Source: Terriglobia bacterium
GTDB taxonomy: Bacteria > Acidobacteriota > Terriglobia > Bryobacterales > Bryobacteraceae
Assembly (NCBI GenBank): GCA_021324185.1
Contig: JAJPJN010000046.1
Coordinates: forward strand, 1 to 64,000
Reading direction: 5' to 3'
Length of the DNA: 64,000 nucleotides
The position numbers were made by a program, and so were the translations under genes. How positions within the stretch are numbered: the stretch's first letter is position 1; every line of letters begins with the position of its first letter. Positions 43,930 through 53,435 of the stretch are shown here, piece after piece. Below the pieces are notes generated by a model. The model was not told the origin of the DNA, made no database searches, and saw only the letters and a list, made by a program, of their open reading frames with translations.

Positions 43930-44784
43930 TTAACCGGCAAGAAAATTCAGTGCGTTGGCGATGTATTGCTTCAACTGCGGGCGTTTGACGACTGCATCCA
44001 GAAATCCGTGCTCCAGAAGAAACTCGCTGCGCTGAAAACCTTCCGGCAATTTCTGGCGAATGGTCTGCTCAATAACGCGCGGGCCGGCGAAGCCGATCAG
44101 CGCGCCCGGTTCTGCGATATTGAGATCGCCTAACATCGCGAAACTTGCGGTGACGCCGCCGGTCGTCGGATCAGTCAACACGCTGATGTAAGGAAGGCGC
44201 GCTTCATCCAAGCGCATCAAGGCAGCGGATAACTTGGCAAGCTGCATGAGGCTGATGGCGCCTTCCTGCATACGGGCTCCGCCGGACGCCGAAACGATAA
44301 TCAGCGGATCCTTCTCTTTCAGACAGCGCTCAATGGCGCGGGTGATCTTTTCGCCCACAACGGAGCCCATGCTGCCGCCGATAAACTTCAACTCCAGCGC
44401 GCAAATTTGTACTTGGCGGCCATTCAGCGCACCGGCAGCGCATACCACCGCATCGGGCAAGTTCGTCGATTGCTGCATCTCCTGCAAGCGCTGGGAATAG
44501 GGTTTGGAATCGACGAAGCGCAGAGGGTCGGACGAGCGAAGGTTTGCGTCATAGGTGACGTATTGGCCATCATCGAAGAGCTGCTGCAGGCGTTCGATGG
44601 CGCTAATGCGAAAGTGATGGCCGCATTTGGGACAGACATGCAGACTATCTTCGGCGGCTTTTCGCCAGATAATCTGTCCGCATGCTTCACATTTCTGCCA
44701 GAGCCCCTCAGTGCGGACGTTTTTTTCGCCCTCTTTGGGCGGTTCGCCTTCGAGAGACGGCTTCTGTCGAGTGAACCAGGCCAT
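43930..44784 (-). CDS. accD: Acetyl-CoA carboxylase carboxyltransferase subunit beta
   Basis: A 284-residue protein. The N-terminal four-Cys zinc ribbon is complete (CEAC near 33 and CPKC near 54), and the carboxyltransferase core follows (QICALELKFIGGSMGSVVGE, IVSASGGARMQEGAISLMQ, VLTDPTTGGVTASFAMLGD, GFAGPRVIEQTIRQKLPEGFQ). It acts with AccA to carboxylate acetyl-CoA for fatty acid synthesis. It precedes the ABC-F gene on the same strand with a 16-base gap. accA is not in the window. Confidence 0.97.
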   Translation of the reverse strand: MAWFTRQKPSLEGEPPKEGEKNVRTEGLWQKCEACGQIIWRKAAEDSLHVCPKCGHHFRISAIERLQQLFDDGQYVTYDANLRSSDPLRFVDSKPYSQRLQEMQQSTNLPDAVVCAAGALNGRQVQICALELKFIGGSMGSVVGEKITRAIERCLKEKDPLIIVSASGGARMQEGAISLMQLAKLSAALMRLDEARLPYISVLTDPTTGGVTASFAMLGDLNIAEPGALIGFAGPRVIEQTIRQKLPEGFQRSEFLLEHGFLDAVVKRPQLKQYIANALNFLAG

Positions 44785-44890
44785 GCGAGTACGTCACTAA
44801 CGTAGCATGCGACACGCGCATTCGTTCCTCAATCTCTGGTCAGACGGCGTGCGAAGACGGGCTATTCAAGTAAAAGACGCGGCCCTGATC

Positions 44891-45547
44891 TCAGCAGGCC
44901 GACCTGAGGCGCCGCAGAATCGCCAAGCCTAATAACCCGCTTGCCAGCAGCAGTCCCGCCGAGGGTTCCGGAATGAGCGTACCGTTCACCTGAAGAGCCG
45001 AAGGCGTCATGCCGGACGGGGAGAGCCAAGTGGCGCCGCCGTCGGTCGAGGAGGCCTGTGGAGACATGTCGCCGGTAGAATTCAGATTCCACGCGATGGC
45101 ATAATTCGGCGTCGACTTCACGATCACCCAGTACTCTGTTCCGTGCTGCAGGATAGGATCCAGAACGGAGGTCGCAATGATGGAAGCGTTGTTGCTCCCG
45201 AGAGATCCCAACAGTGTGCTGGTGAAGACGAAATTTTCAATTGCCGCGCCCGGTGAGCCGCCGTTATTTGCGGCGAGCGTGATGGTGAAGTTATCGGAAG
45301 CCGGACAACTTACGACACAACTCAGCGCGAGTGCCAACGATTGGACCCTCGCGTTCGTAGTTGGTATGAATGAGTCGGCCTCGGCTACATTATCACCTGC
45401 GAAGTCGTTGCCCACCGGATTACCTAATCCAGTGTTGTAAGACATTCCGGCTCCGAAGTTTGTGAAGATAACGTCGGCCGACGCACCTCCCGCCAACGCC
45501 GCTGCCAGCACCGACGCCAGCACAATATTTCGTTTTATGTGGATCAT
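44891..45547 (-). CDS. PEP-CTERM sorting domain protein
   Basis: A 218-residue exported protein (leader VLASVLAAALAGGASA). The middle is a strand-rich, choice-anchor-like domain (IFTNFGAGMSYNTGLGNPVG, EYWVIVKSTPNYAIAWNL). The C-terminus carries the PEP-CTERM signal: IPEPSAGLLLASGLLGLAILRRLR, that is PEP, membrane helix and Arg-rich tail, recognised by exosortase. It probably ends up on the surface or in an exopolysaccharide matrix. The start overlaps the stop of the upstream propeller-protein gene by four bases. Confidence 0.88.
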   Translation of the reverse strand: MIHIKRNIVLASVLAAALAGGASADVIFTNFGAGMSYNTGLGNPVGNDFAGDNVAEADSFIPTTNARVQSLALALSCVVSCPASDNFTITLAANNGGSPGAAIENFVFTSTLLGSLGSNNASIIATSVLDPILQHGTEYWVIVKSTPNYAIAWNLNSTGDMSPQASSTDGGATWLSPSGMTPSALQVNGTLIPEPSAGLLLASGLLGLAILRRLRSAC

Positions 45548-47580
45548 TGCTTGTTGATCTCCGCCTGCGTGATATTTACAAACATTGGAAGCGATGCGAT
45601 TCCTGCGCCTATAACGGTCATTGCATAAGTGCCCGGAGTAGTTAGCGCGGGATTCAGAGTCACGTTCACGGTCTGTGTGCTACTGAGACCGCCTCCTACA
45701 GCCAGCGAGCTCCAGTTTGTAGTTTTGCCGTAGTACACTTTCCCTGACCCGTCCGTTGCTGTGAAGCGGACCAGGGGATAATTCGTGTCCATCTGATCAT
45801 CGTCGCCGTAGGCTGCGCCGGCCGATTGCCCGTTGAGCTGCTTGCCCGTAAGAGTGAAATTTCCTCCACCGCTATAGGTCAGCCCATTTATGGCCGGCCG
45901 CAACGATGCGTTTGCAGGACCATCCGGAGTATAGACCCAGGGCTGCGTGCCGCCGTCTGTGAACATCACTTGACCCGTAGGAAGCGTAAGCATACGAGTG
46001 GGGTAGACGGCCATATTGGGAAGGTTAGCGTCTGGAATTGCGGGAGTTAGAGCGCTGATGGAGTTGGTTGTGGGATTGAAATCGAACAACTGCGTCGGTT
46101 TACTAAATGTGCCACCGAAACGGATTGGGTCGCTCGCGATAGTAGAAGTCGCATTCGCGCTCAGCGTCACCTGACTAGGCGAGTCGACGCTTTTGATCGT
46201 GGTGTTACTGGGGATGCCGGTGCCGCTTACGCCCCAACCGACCTGCAGGCCGGCAGTGGAAGGAATGTTAGTGACGATGGCGGAACCTGCAGTTATGTTC
46301 CCCGTTGTACTAACAGCCGCTGGAGCTGCATCGGCCGCGAAAATAACATGGCCGTTCGGCACAATCGCCGCTGGTGCATCGTCGGCGCCGAAGGGAGCTG
46401 CCACCGTGCCTTGGCTGTTCGTAAGTGTTCCGATGATATCGGGACCTCCGGCCCACGTGTTTGTGGAGGGATTGTAAATGCCGGTATGTTGATTTGCTCC
46501 GATGACTAGAATCCGTCCATCCTGGAGGCGAATTACAGGCCCAAGCTCATAACCGACTTGGGGGCTGCTCAGTTGCGGAATGGTTCCGAAAGCAGTACCG
46601 TCGGAAGGGCTAATGCCGGACCACGTACCGGACCCCGGATTGTAAACCTCAGCGTACGCGCCATTTTCGAGATTACTGCCGTCTTGAGCGGGATCGATGC
46701 TCTTAAACAGATCGTAATTCACAATGTTCCCGCTGGGCAGTTTGGCCCACCCTTCTTCGTCGCTGCGGTCGTTCGTATAGACCTTAGATCCACTTTGAGT
46801 CCAGGAATCGGTGGCGACGTTATAGAGCCAGCTCCCGTTATCGATGAGAGATCCAAGCAGGATATTTCCACCCGGCACTAACGCCGAGGGTTCGTCGCCT
46901 ACGCAGGACGTCAGCCGGTAGGAGTGATTGAAATTCACTGTGCTGGCCGTGCGCGTCGCTGTGGCCGGGGCGCTCATGGTGATTGTAGTCGCAGTCGTGC
47001 TCAAAACAGTGGCGCCGGCCGGAATGCCGGTGCCGCTGACAGTCCAGCCAACCGTGATCCCGGCCGTTTGCGGGTAAACGGTATCGATGACCGCGGATCC
47101 GCTGGTCAGATTGCCGCTGACATAGCTTAATGTGGGGCATCTGTTCGGGGTTCGAGCGGGAAACGGCGTAATGGAAATCCACGTATTTGTGACGGGATCA
47201 TAGATTTCTCCGGTCGCGCCCCAATTTGCCTGCAAAGCCGGCCCTGTGTACTCACCCCCTACCAGCCAGAATCTGCCGTCGGGGAGAACCTGTGATGCAA
47301 AGTAGAGCCGTCTCACTGGTCCTGAAGCAAGGATCGTCCAGGTTCCATTAACGTAACTGCCACTCGCATCCGGCGTCAGCTTCATCCAGGTCTGACCGTC
47401 GTAACCCTGCGCCAGCAGCGTGCCGTCGGTCATTTGAACCATAAGCTGTATGGTCTTTGGCGCTGGGGTCATTTGCGCCCACGTGGCAGCCAAGGCCTCT
47501 GTTTGGAAAGCCTGCAGAAATACAAAGCCGAGGATATACGCGAGGCAACCTCTCCGATTCGAGTGTCTGAATAACCGCAT
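45544..47580 (-). CDS. Galactose-oxidase-like/kelch beta-propeller exported protein with two inserted repeats
   Basis: A 678-residue exported protein (leader LAYILGFVFLQAFQTEALA). The propeller blades read as kelch-type motifs (MTDGTLLAQGYDGQTWMKL, LPDGRFWLVGGEYTGP, LQDGRILVIGANQHTG, LPTGQVMFTDGGTQPWVYTPDG). The C-terminal domain (about 575-675) resembles the DUF1929/galactose-oxidase-like Ig domain (LRPAINGLTYSGGGNFTLTG, YPLVRFTATDGSGKVYYG). Catalytic Tyr-Cys of true galactose oxidase cannot be confirmed. Two homologous inserts of about 55 residues split the propeller. The stop overlaps the PEP-CTERM gene start by four bases; the two probably work together at the surface. Confidence 0.82.
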   Translation of the reverse strand: MRLFRHSNRRGCLAYILGFVFLQAFQTEALAATWAQMTPAPKTIQLMVQMTDGTLLAQGYDGQTWMKLTPDASGSYVNGTWTILASGPVRRLYFASQVLPDGRFWLVGGEYTGPALQANWGATGEIYDPVTNTWISITPFPARTPNRCPTLSYVSGNLTSGSAVIDTVYPQTAGITVGWTVSGTGIPAGATVLSTTATTITMSAPATATRTASTVNFNHSYRLTSCVGDEPSALVPGGNILLGSLIDNGSWLYNVATDSWTQSGSKVYTNDRSDEEGWAKLPSGNIVNYDLFKSIDPAQDGSNLENGAYAEVYNPGSGTWSGISPSDGTAFGTIPQLSSPQVGYELGPVIRLQDGRILVIGANQHTGIYNPSTNTWAGGPDIIGTLTNSQGTVAAPFGADDAPAAIVPNGHVIFAADAAPAAVSTTGNITAGSAIVTNIPSTAGLQVGWGVSGTGIPSNTTIKSVDSPSQVTLSANATSTIASDPIRFGGTFSKPTQLFDFNPTTNSISALTPAIPDANLPNMAVYPTRMLTLPTGQVMFTDGGTQPWVYTPDGPANASLRPAINGLTYSGGGNFTLTGKQLNGQSAGAAYGDDDQMDTNYPLVRFTATDGSGKVYYGKTTNWSSLAVGGGLSSTQTVNVTLNPALTTPGTYAMTVIGAGIASLPMFVNITQAEINKQ
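46142..46312 (-). repeat. Inserted repeat 2 within the propeller protein
   Basis: Encodes GNITAGSAIVTNIPSTAGLQ, VGWGVSGTGIPSNTT and SANATST. Matches insert 1 (46945-47122) in the same gene at the GSAxI, TAGxxVGWxVSGTGIP and SAxATxT positions. Similar units occur in tail-fibre and adhesin-like proteins. Confidence 0.65.
46945..47122 (-). repeat. Inserted repeat 1 within the propeller protein
   Basis: Encodes GNLTSGSAVIDTVYPQTAGI, VGWTVSGTGIPAGAT and SAPATAT, homologous to insert 2 at 46142-46312. The flanking sequence on both sides (ARTPNRCPTLS before, STVNFNHSYRLTSCVG after) continues the propeller fold. Confidence 0.65.
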
Positions 47581-47787
47581 AGGCTTCCTTTCGAGGATGA
47601 GGGACAGGTGGTGTCACTCTACACTGGATGCCCTAATATTGTCAATCGAAATCTATCAACGCTGCGTAACAGATATACTCACAATACGAACACAACCAAC
47701 TCGGGCTCCTGTCTCCTGGCCTGAATGGGTCTTGAATGTCGCTCCGGTTGTCATGCTGGTGTAATAGACTAGCGATGAACTAAAGCT

Positions 47788-50700
47788 TTGGGGGTGTATG
47801 TGTGCAAAGTTAGTTGTGCAGTTACGGGCATTTTATTTTTTGCCATTTCGTTATTTGCGCAGTTTGAAACGGCCGAAGTATTGGGCACCGTTCGCGATCC
47901 GAGCGGGTCGGTAATTAAAGGCGCTTCGGTCACGCTGATCAATGAGAGTACGGGGGTCGAAAGGAAAACGGCTTCCGACGACAGCGGCATTTACGATTTT
48001 TTCAACGTCCCGCCGGGACGCTATACGGTAACGGCTGAGCTTTCCGGCTTTCAAACGTTCAAGACAACCGGAGTGCTGGTGGACGTCAACGCACGGCAGC
48101 GCGTAGATATCACGCTACAGGTGGGGGCGGTAAATCAAGTGGTGAATGTCAGCGGCGCGGCTGAAACGCTTGAAACCGATACCAGCCAGCACGATCAGGT
48201 CATCAACACGCAACAGATTGTGGAGCTTCCGCTGAACGGGCGAAATTATTCCGATCTGGCGCTGCTTTCCACCAACGTGCACCGGTCGCCGATGTCGGTG
48301 CTTTTTGCGGCGAACGGGACGCCACGCGAAGGCGCCTTTAACATCAATGGAATACGCAGCACGTACAACAACTTTCTACTTGACGGTCTGGACAACAATG
48401 CATATTCGCCAAGCAACCAGGGCTATTCGAGCCAGGTTGTTCAGCCTTCGCCGGACGCACTCGCTGAATTTCGTGTCATCACCAGCAATTTCAGCGCCGA
48501 ATATGGACGGGTGGGCGGAGGCGTGATCAATGCCGCCATGCGCTCGGGCACAAACCAGTTTCACGGCACGTTATACGAGTTTCTGCGCAATACGGATCTC
48601 AACGCAGTGGGGTTCACATTCAGCCCGGCGGTATTTCAGAAGCCGACATTACAGCGCAACCAGTTTGGATTGACGATCGGCGGGCCGTTTATAAAGAACA
48701 AGCTGTTCTTTTTTGCCGACTACGAAGGCTTTCGGCAACTGCAGCGCTATCTAAATTTCGATTCGATCCCGAGCATGAACGATCGCAGCGGCGTTCTTCC
48801 GGTCAATGTATACGACCCGCTGAACCACACCGTTTATCCGGCAAACACGCCGATTCCGGTTTCGGCGTTGAACCCGTTTGCCGCGGCAGTGCTGGGCGGC
48901 CTGCCTGCCCCCAACGGTCCGGGACGTTCCAGCAACTATGAAGCGTTATTGCTGGTTCGTGATTACAGCGATAAATACGACGCCAAGCTGGACTATACGT
49001 TTAACGACAAGATGACCGGCTTTCTGCGTTGGAGCCAGCGGAAAGATTTGCAATATTATCAGCCGGATATTCCGGGGCCGTCCGGCGGAAACGGCAACGG
49101 CTACATCCATGCCATTCAACAGGACGCAGCCGCGGGCTACACGTGGAGCATCACGCCGGCTTCGCTGCTGGATTTGCGCTTCGGCTTTACCCATGTGCTG
49201 GCCGGAAAAGTTCCACCTTACCTGGGCGGCCCCAGCATGTTGCAGCTTTATGGAATTCCCGGTTTGCCTACTTCGCCGAATCTAACCGGCGGATTGAATT
49301 CTCAATCAATCAGCGGTTTTTCGCAGTTAGGCCGTCAAACCAGCAATCCGCAGTTTCAGAACCCGACTACATTCAATCCGAAACTGGATTACTCACTGCT
49401 TAAGCGCGGCCACGCCATGAAGATGGGCTACGAGTTTGTGGATATCCGCACTGAAGTTCTGGACATTAATCCGCTGTATGGCGCTGATACTTACGCGGGG
49501 CAATTCAGCAAACCGACCTGCGCCGTGTTGGGACTGCCTAGCGGCTGCTCGATTCCATCGGATGCGACCAGTTACAATCTGGCCGATTTTATTTTCGGTT
49601 TGCCGAGCACAATCCAGCTTGGAAACAATCTCGTGACCAATCTGAGGCAGCATGTCCACGCGCTCTATTTTCAGGATGACTGGCGCGTGAATTCGAAGCT
49701 GACGCTGAATCTGGGTGTGCGCTGGGAGTTTGCCACGCCCATTTGGGAACGCGACAATCTTTGGTCGAACTTCGATCCCGCAACCAACACGCTCATCCGA
49801 GCGAGTAACGGCAGCCTGTATAACCGGGCGCTTGTGCACCCGGATTATCACGATTTTGGGCCGCGCGTGGGCTTCGCCTACAGCGCCACGCCGAAGACAG
49901 TGATTCGCGGCGGCTACGGGATCAGTTATTCTTTTTTCAACCGGCCCGGCAGCGCACAGGAAGGAATTAACGCGCCGCTGGCACTCTTTGGATTGCTGAC
50001 GCAATCGATTCCGGCGGGCGGTTCCGTGCCACCTGGGTTCCTGACGACGCAGAACAGCTTCACCACAGGAATCGATCTGCCGTCCAACTTCAACCCGATC
50101 GTTTCAAACATCGATTACATTCCGGCAAACACGAAGTGGCCCTACATTCAATCGTGGCTCTTCTCCGTGCAGCAGGAACTGACGCACGATACGTTTCTGG
50201 AAGTGGCTTACAACGGAAACCACAGTTTGCGGCTGCCGATTATCGCCGACTACAATCAGGCGTACCCGAATCAACTCACAGCCACTTGTAACAACACGAT
50301 CACGTCAGGTTGTTTGGGTGTTCAGGCGCGGCGCCCGATTCAAAGCTTTGGTGCAATTACCTGGCTCGATCCGGCCGGAGACAACGATTACAACGGTTTC
50401 TCGGCGCGCCTGGAGCATCGATTCGGCGGTGGGCTGTATTTCCTGAATTCCTTTACGTGGTCGAAGGCGCTGGGCGATTCGGAACAGGCCTTAGAATATT
50501 TCGCGGGCTATTACGAGGCCAATCCGCAGAACATCCGCGATCTGCATGACGAACGCGGGCCATCGAGCTTCGACATTGAATTCATGAATGTGACCAGTGT
50601 TGTGTATCAGCTTCCGTTCGGCAAAGGCCGCAAATACGGATCCAGCACGAATGCATTTTTTGATGCCTTCGTTGGCGGCTGGGAACTGAACACGATTAAT

Positions 50701-51147
50701 ACAGTGAATAGCGGGCCGCCGATTGACGTTTCGTATTCACCTTCCACTTTCAACGACGTGACGGGCTTGACGAACGATTATCGCGGCGAAGCGATTCTAC
50801 GCCCGAACGTAAGCGGGCAGGCCGCAACCGGGCTCAGCAAAGGACAAATGGTCAACACCTATTTCGCGGGCTACACGTTCACTACGCCGCCGGCGTATTC
50901 GCCATTCGGCAACGAGGGCCGCAACTCGTTCCGCGCGCCTGGTTTGTGGCAATGGGATCTGGCTGCGGATAAGAATTTCCGCATTTTTGAGAGCACGCAG
51001 CTACAGTTCCGCTCCGAGTTCTTCAACGTGCTGAATCACACGAATTTTGGACTACCGAACGCAATCTCGACGAGCGCTTCATTCGGGCAGATCCGGAATA
51101 CGTATCCGGCGCGGCAGATTCAATTTGCCTTGAAGCTGATTTTCTGA
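47788..51147 (+). CDS. TonB-dependent receptor with carboxypeptidase regulatory-like domain (Oar-like), second copy
   Basis: Up to 1119 residues. A leader (CAVTGILFFAISLFAQ) is followed by the regulatory-like domain (VLGTVRDPSGSVIKGASVTL, PPGRYTVTAELSGF), a plug-like region (IVELPLNGRNYSDLALLS, AEYGRVGGGVINAAMRSGTN) and a barrel ending in FALKLIF. It is about 115 residues shorter than the paralogue at 163-3867. There is no ATG; TTG 47788, GTG 47794 and GTG 47800 are in frame, with a G-run (GGGGG) between. It lies divergent from the propeller/PEP-CTERM genes with 207 bases between, which show no clear promoter by eye. Confidence 0.9.
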   Translation: MGVYVCKVSCAVTGILFFAISLFAQFETAEVLGTVRDPSGSVIKGASVTLINESTGVERKTASDDSGIYDFFNVPPGRYTVTAELSGFQTFKTTGVLVDVNARQRVDITLQVGAVNQVVNVSGAAETLETDTSQHDQVINTQQIVELPLNGRNYSDLALLSTNVHRSPMSVLFAANGTPREGAFNINGIRSTYNNFLLDGLDNNAYSPSNQGYSSQVVQPSPDALAEFRVITSNFSAEYGRVGGGVINAAMRSGTNQFHGTLYEFLRNTDLNAVGFTFSPAVFQKPTLQRNQFGLTIGGPFIKNKLFFFADYEGFRQLQRYLNFDSIPSMNDRSGVLPVNVYDPLNHTVYPANTPIPVSALNPFAAAVLGGLPAPNGPGRSSNYEALLLVRDYSDKYDAKLDYTFNDKMTGFLRWSQRKDLQYYQPDIPGPSGGNGNGYIHAIQQDAAAGYTWSITPASLLDLRFGFTHVLAGKVPPYLGGPSMLQLYGIPGLPTSPNLTGGLNSQSISGFSQLGRQTSNPQFQNPTTFNPKLDYSLLKRGHAMKMGYEFVDIRTEVLDINPLYGADTYAGQFSKPTCAVLGLPSGCSIPSDATSYNLADFIFGLPSTIQLGNNLVTNLRQHVHALYFQDDWRVNSKLTLNLGVRWEFATPIWERDNLWSNFDPATNTLIRASNGSLYNRALVHPDYHDFGPRVGFAYSATPKTVIRGGYGISYSFFNRPGSAQEGINAPLALFGLLTQSIPAGGSVPPGFLTTQNSFTTGIDLPSNFNPIVSNIDYIPANTKWPYIQSWLFSVQQELTHDTFLEVAYNGNHSLRLPIIADYNQAYPNQLTATCNNTITSGCLGVQARRPIQSFGAITWLDPAGDNDYNGFSARLEHRFGGGLYFLNSFTWSKALGDSEQALEYFAGYYEANPQNIRDLHDERGPSSFDIEFMNVTSVVYQLPFGKGRKYGSSTNAFFDAFVGGWELNTINTVNSGPPIDVSYSPSTFNDVTGLTNDYRGEAILRPNVSGQAATGLSKGQMVNTYFAGYTFTTPPAYSPFGNEGRNSFRAPGLWQWDLAADKNFRIFESTQLQFRSEFFNVLNHTNFGLPNAISTSASFGQIRNTYPARQIQFALKLIF

Positions 51148-51151
51148 GCTG

Positions 51152-51949
51152 TTAGCGCGGTGGTGGCAGAGGCGCCATGGTGGTGCCGCCGACGTTCGCG
51201 TACGACTCGGAAACCTTGACAACTTTGCCTTCATCGAAGCGCACGAAGACGATCTTTCCCGGAGGATCGCCATAGACCCAGTCTTCGATTTCATCCCCAT
51301 CGCTGTTGGTTTCGCGGCTTTTGTTTCGCGGCTTGCCGAGCGCGAGCAGCACCTGATCCTTATTCATGCCTTCGACGGCGCGCTGCTCTTTGATGGCTTT
51401 CTTAATTGGCTCAGGCAGCGTGTCCACGTACTGTTGGGCGGCGGAATGCTTTTCAAAATCGAAGATGGGCGCGAGCATCTGGCGAAGGTCCGCCGTTTTG
51501 AGCGATGGCACGCTGCCAGGAAACACAATGGCGAGATAGGTTCCGTTTGCGGCTACCTGCCGGTTCTGTTGGGTACCGATTGGTGAGACGGTACCGCCCA
51601 TGCCGACTTGCACATGGTCATACCAATGGCCGTGCCCCTTGGTCCCGCCGTTGATCTCGAGAACGATTCTCTTGTCCTCGATATCCACGTGCGTAATCTG
51701 CACTTCATCGCCGAGCCGCGCGGCCGGCCCGCCTTCGAACAATGCCTTCTGCCAGGCGTTCTTGTCGTAGGTACCGTCGCTGCTGAAGACAAGAGGTTTT
51801 TTCGAGCGCGGCAGAATCACTTTCACAGTTGCGAACTCGGCATCGAGGCCGCGCGTGATCTCCATGCGCTCATCGAAGCTGAGCTTGTCGGCGCGCAAAG
51901 CAGGCACGGCGCCAAGCAGAAGCACAACTGCGCTGACAGTGGTTAGAAT
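51152..51949 (-). CDS. Exported protein with BamE/SmpA-like C-terminal domain
   Basis: About 266 residues if it begins at ATT 51949. A signal peptide is visible (LTTVSAVVLLLGAVPALRAD), then an unrecognised strand-rich domain, and a C-terminal BamE-like module (EGMNKDQVLLALGKPRNKS, DWVYGDPPGKIVFVRFDEGKVVKV). The open frame runs to 52114, but the upstream residues are basic and overlap the CPBP protease gene. The ATT lies one base upstream of that gene's TAA stop, so translation may be coupled. GTG codons further in would cut the signal peptide. Start confidence is low, gene confidence good. It converges with the TonB receptor gene (four-base gap). Confidence 0.75.
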   Translation of the reverse strand: MLTTVSAVVLLLGAVPALRADKLSFDERMEITRGLDAEFATVKVILPRSKKPLVFSSDGTYDKNAWQKALFEGGPAARLGDEVQITHVDIEDKRIVLEINGGTKGHGHWYDHVQVGMGGTVSPIGTQQNRQVAANGTYLAIVFPGSVPSLKTADLRQMLAPIFDFEKHSAAQQYVDTLPEPIKKAIKEQRAVEGMNKDQVLLALGKPRNKSRETNSDGDEIEDWVYGDPPGKIVFVRFDEGKVVKVSESYANVGGTTMAPLPPPR

Positions 51950-52839
51950 CCGCCGTCCAGAAGTCCTTCGTTCAAAACCTGGGCTATGCGGGCGGTCTGA
52001 ACTTTTACGGGGGCGCGCGCGATCGCAAAAAAGAGAGCAATTGCGAAGATCGTGGTCAGCAGGCCGCCTTCCGGCCCGTAACTGCCACCGCTCCAGAGGG
52101 GAGTCAGGTCCCATCGGTAGGAATACCTCGTTACATCGATTGTAAGCCCGCTGAGGTTGACACCGAACAGCGGCAGCACTGCATTCCAGGCATAATGCAA
52201 GCCGATCGGGAGCCAGAGATCATGACTGCGCAGAAAGGCATAGCCGAGCAGGATTCCCCAAATCATCGTATTCAATACGCCCAGCACGGTGGCATTGGGG
52301 TTGGAGGAGTGCGCCAATCCGAAGATGACGCCCACCGGGAGCACGGTTGCAAACGGACCTATTTTTTCAATCAGCAATTGAAACGCATAACCGCGGAAGA
52401 TCATCTCTTCGCCCATGGCCGCAATGAGAAGCGCGAAAAGATAGGTGACGAGGGATGCCCAGTTGAAGACCGAATGCGGGCGAATGACCAGGTGGCCGGT
52501 TCCGGCAAGCAAAGGCGCGAGCAGCATGAGCGCGGCCGATCCTCCGCCGAATAGCGCGCCTAAAAGGAAGTTGATGAGCGCCCGGTGGCCCACTTGCAGC
52601 CCAATGTCCTGCAGCGGCCGGCGGTCAAAGATGCGCATGGTAAGGAGATTCGCCAGCAGGCCCGTGGCGCACAGGCCGATGCTTCCGGCAACTACAACTC
52701 CAAAAACCGCCACCAGCAGGCTGCTGATGAATGCCAAGCCGATAACCACCAAAGCCACAAAGAAAGACACGCGAATCGCGACGCCGATCCGCGTATCGCG
52801 AGGGGAAGGCGGACTAGCGACTTGAAATTGGGAGTCCAT
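51943..52839 (-). CDS. CPBP-family intramembrane glutamic protease
   Basis: A 298-residue membrane protein with about seven hydrophobic helices. The CPBP (Rce1-like) motifs are present: GEEMIFRGYAFQLL with the paired glutamates near residue 143, FGLAHSSNPNA with His near 174, and GLHYAWNAVLP with His near 213. Bacterial members cleave or modify membrane-bound peptides, often in immunity or protein secretion contexts. Its substrate is unknown. The end overlaps the likely start region of the BamE-like gene. It is divergent from the PilZ-like gene. Confidence 0.9.
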   Translation of the reverse strand: MDSQFQVASPPSPRDTRIGVAIRVSFFVALVVIGLAFISSLLVAVFGVVVAGSIGLCATGLLANLLTMRIFDRRPLQDIGLQVGHRALINFLLGALFGGGSAALMLLAPLLAGTGHLVIRPHSVFNWASLVTYLFALLIAAMGEEMIFRGYAFQLLIEKIGPFATVLPVGVIFGLAHSSNPNATVLGVLNTMIWGILLGYAFLRSHDLWLPIGLHYAWNAVLPLFGVNLSGLTIDVTRYSYRWDLTPLWSGGSYGPEGGLLTTIFAIALFFAIARAPVKVQTARIAQVLNEGLLDGGF

Positions 52840-52926
52840 CCAAAGATCTGGCTTCAGGGTCAGCCGCGAAGCGGGGCGTACTTGCCGTACTATTATTCAT
52901 CCTAACTTCCGGCTAGTACCCTCAGC

Positions 52927-53337
52927 ATGCAGTTTCCCAGGGGGACGTCCGATGAGAGCAATATGCTGCAAGAGAAAAGAACCGAAAATCGATTGTTATG
53001 TGCTGAACTGATTGAGCTGGTTTGGGAAACCGAATCAGGAAGAGAACGCCGGACGGTTGCGAACCTGGAGGACATCTCGCTTTGCGGGGCCTGCGTACAA
53101 CTGGAGCGGGAGATCCGTCCGGGAACGCCCGTTGCCATTAACTATGGAGATGGCGAGCTGATCGGGACTGTGCGCTATTGCTTATACCGCGAGGCCGGCT
53201 ACTTCCTGGGAATTGAGCTGAGTGAAGGCTGCCGCTGGTCGAGCCAGCATTACAAACCTCAGCATCTTCTGGACCCGCGCGAGCTGGTGGAACAGGCCGT
53301 ACTGCGCTGTGCCGGCGAACCCCTGCCGGCCGCCTAG
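52927..53337 (+). CDS. PilZ-domain protein
   Basis: A 136-residue (or 124 from ATG 52963) protein. EKRTENRLLCAELIEL contains an Arg-rich N-terminal motif, followed by DISLCGACVQLEREIRPGTPVAI in the place of the PilZ D/NxSxxG motif. Here the motif reads DISLCG, so the c-di-GMP-binding RxxxR...DxSxxG pattern is present. Barrel strands follow (GELIGTVRYCLYREAGYFLGIEL). It may be a c-di-GMP-binding protein controlling motility or exopolysaccharide. No neighbour points to a target. Confidence 0.8.
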   Translation: MQFPRGTSDESNMLQEKRTENRLLCAELIELVWETESGRERRTVANLEDISLCGACVQLEREIRPGTPVAINYGDGELIGTVRYCLYREAGYFLGIELSEGCRWSSQHYKPQHLLDPRELVEQAVLRCAGEPLPAA

Positions 53338-53435
53338 GCGAGCCGGCCTGGCATTGACGAGCGACGCTGTAAAATCAAAACTCTCGGGGCGCGACTAACG
53401 ATTCGCGCTGGAGAAATGCCGATTTCATCAGCGCA

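Noticed and set aside
47581-47787. Intergenic region between the propeller gene and the second TonB receptor examined for promoters
   Set aside because: TTGTCA and TAATAG-like hexamers occur but none at 16-18 base spacing.
53338-53435. TTGACG and TAAAAT before the DapA-family gene as a promoter
   Set aside because: Spacing is about 10 bases, too short for sigma-70.
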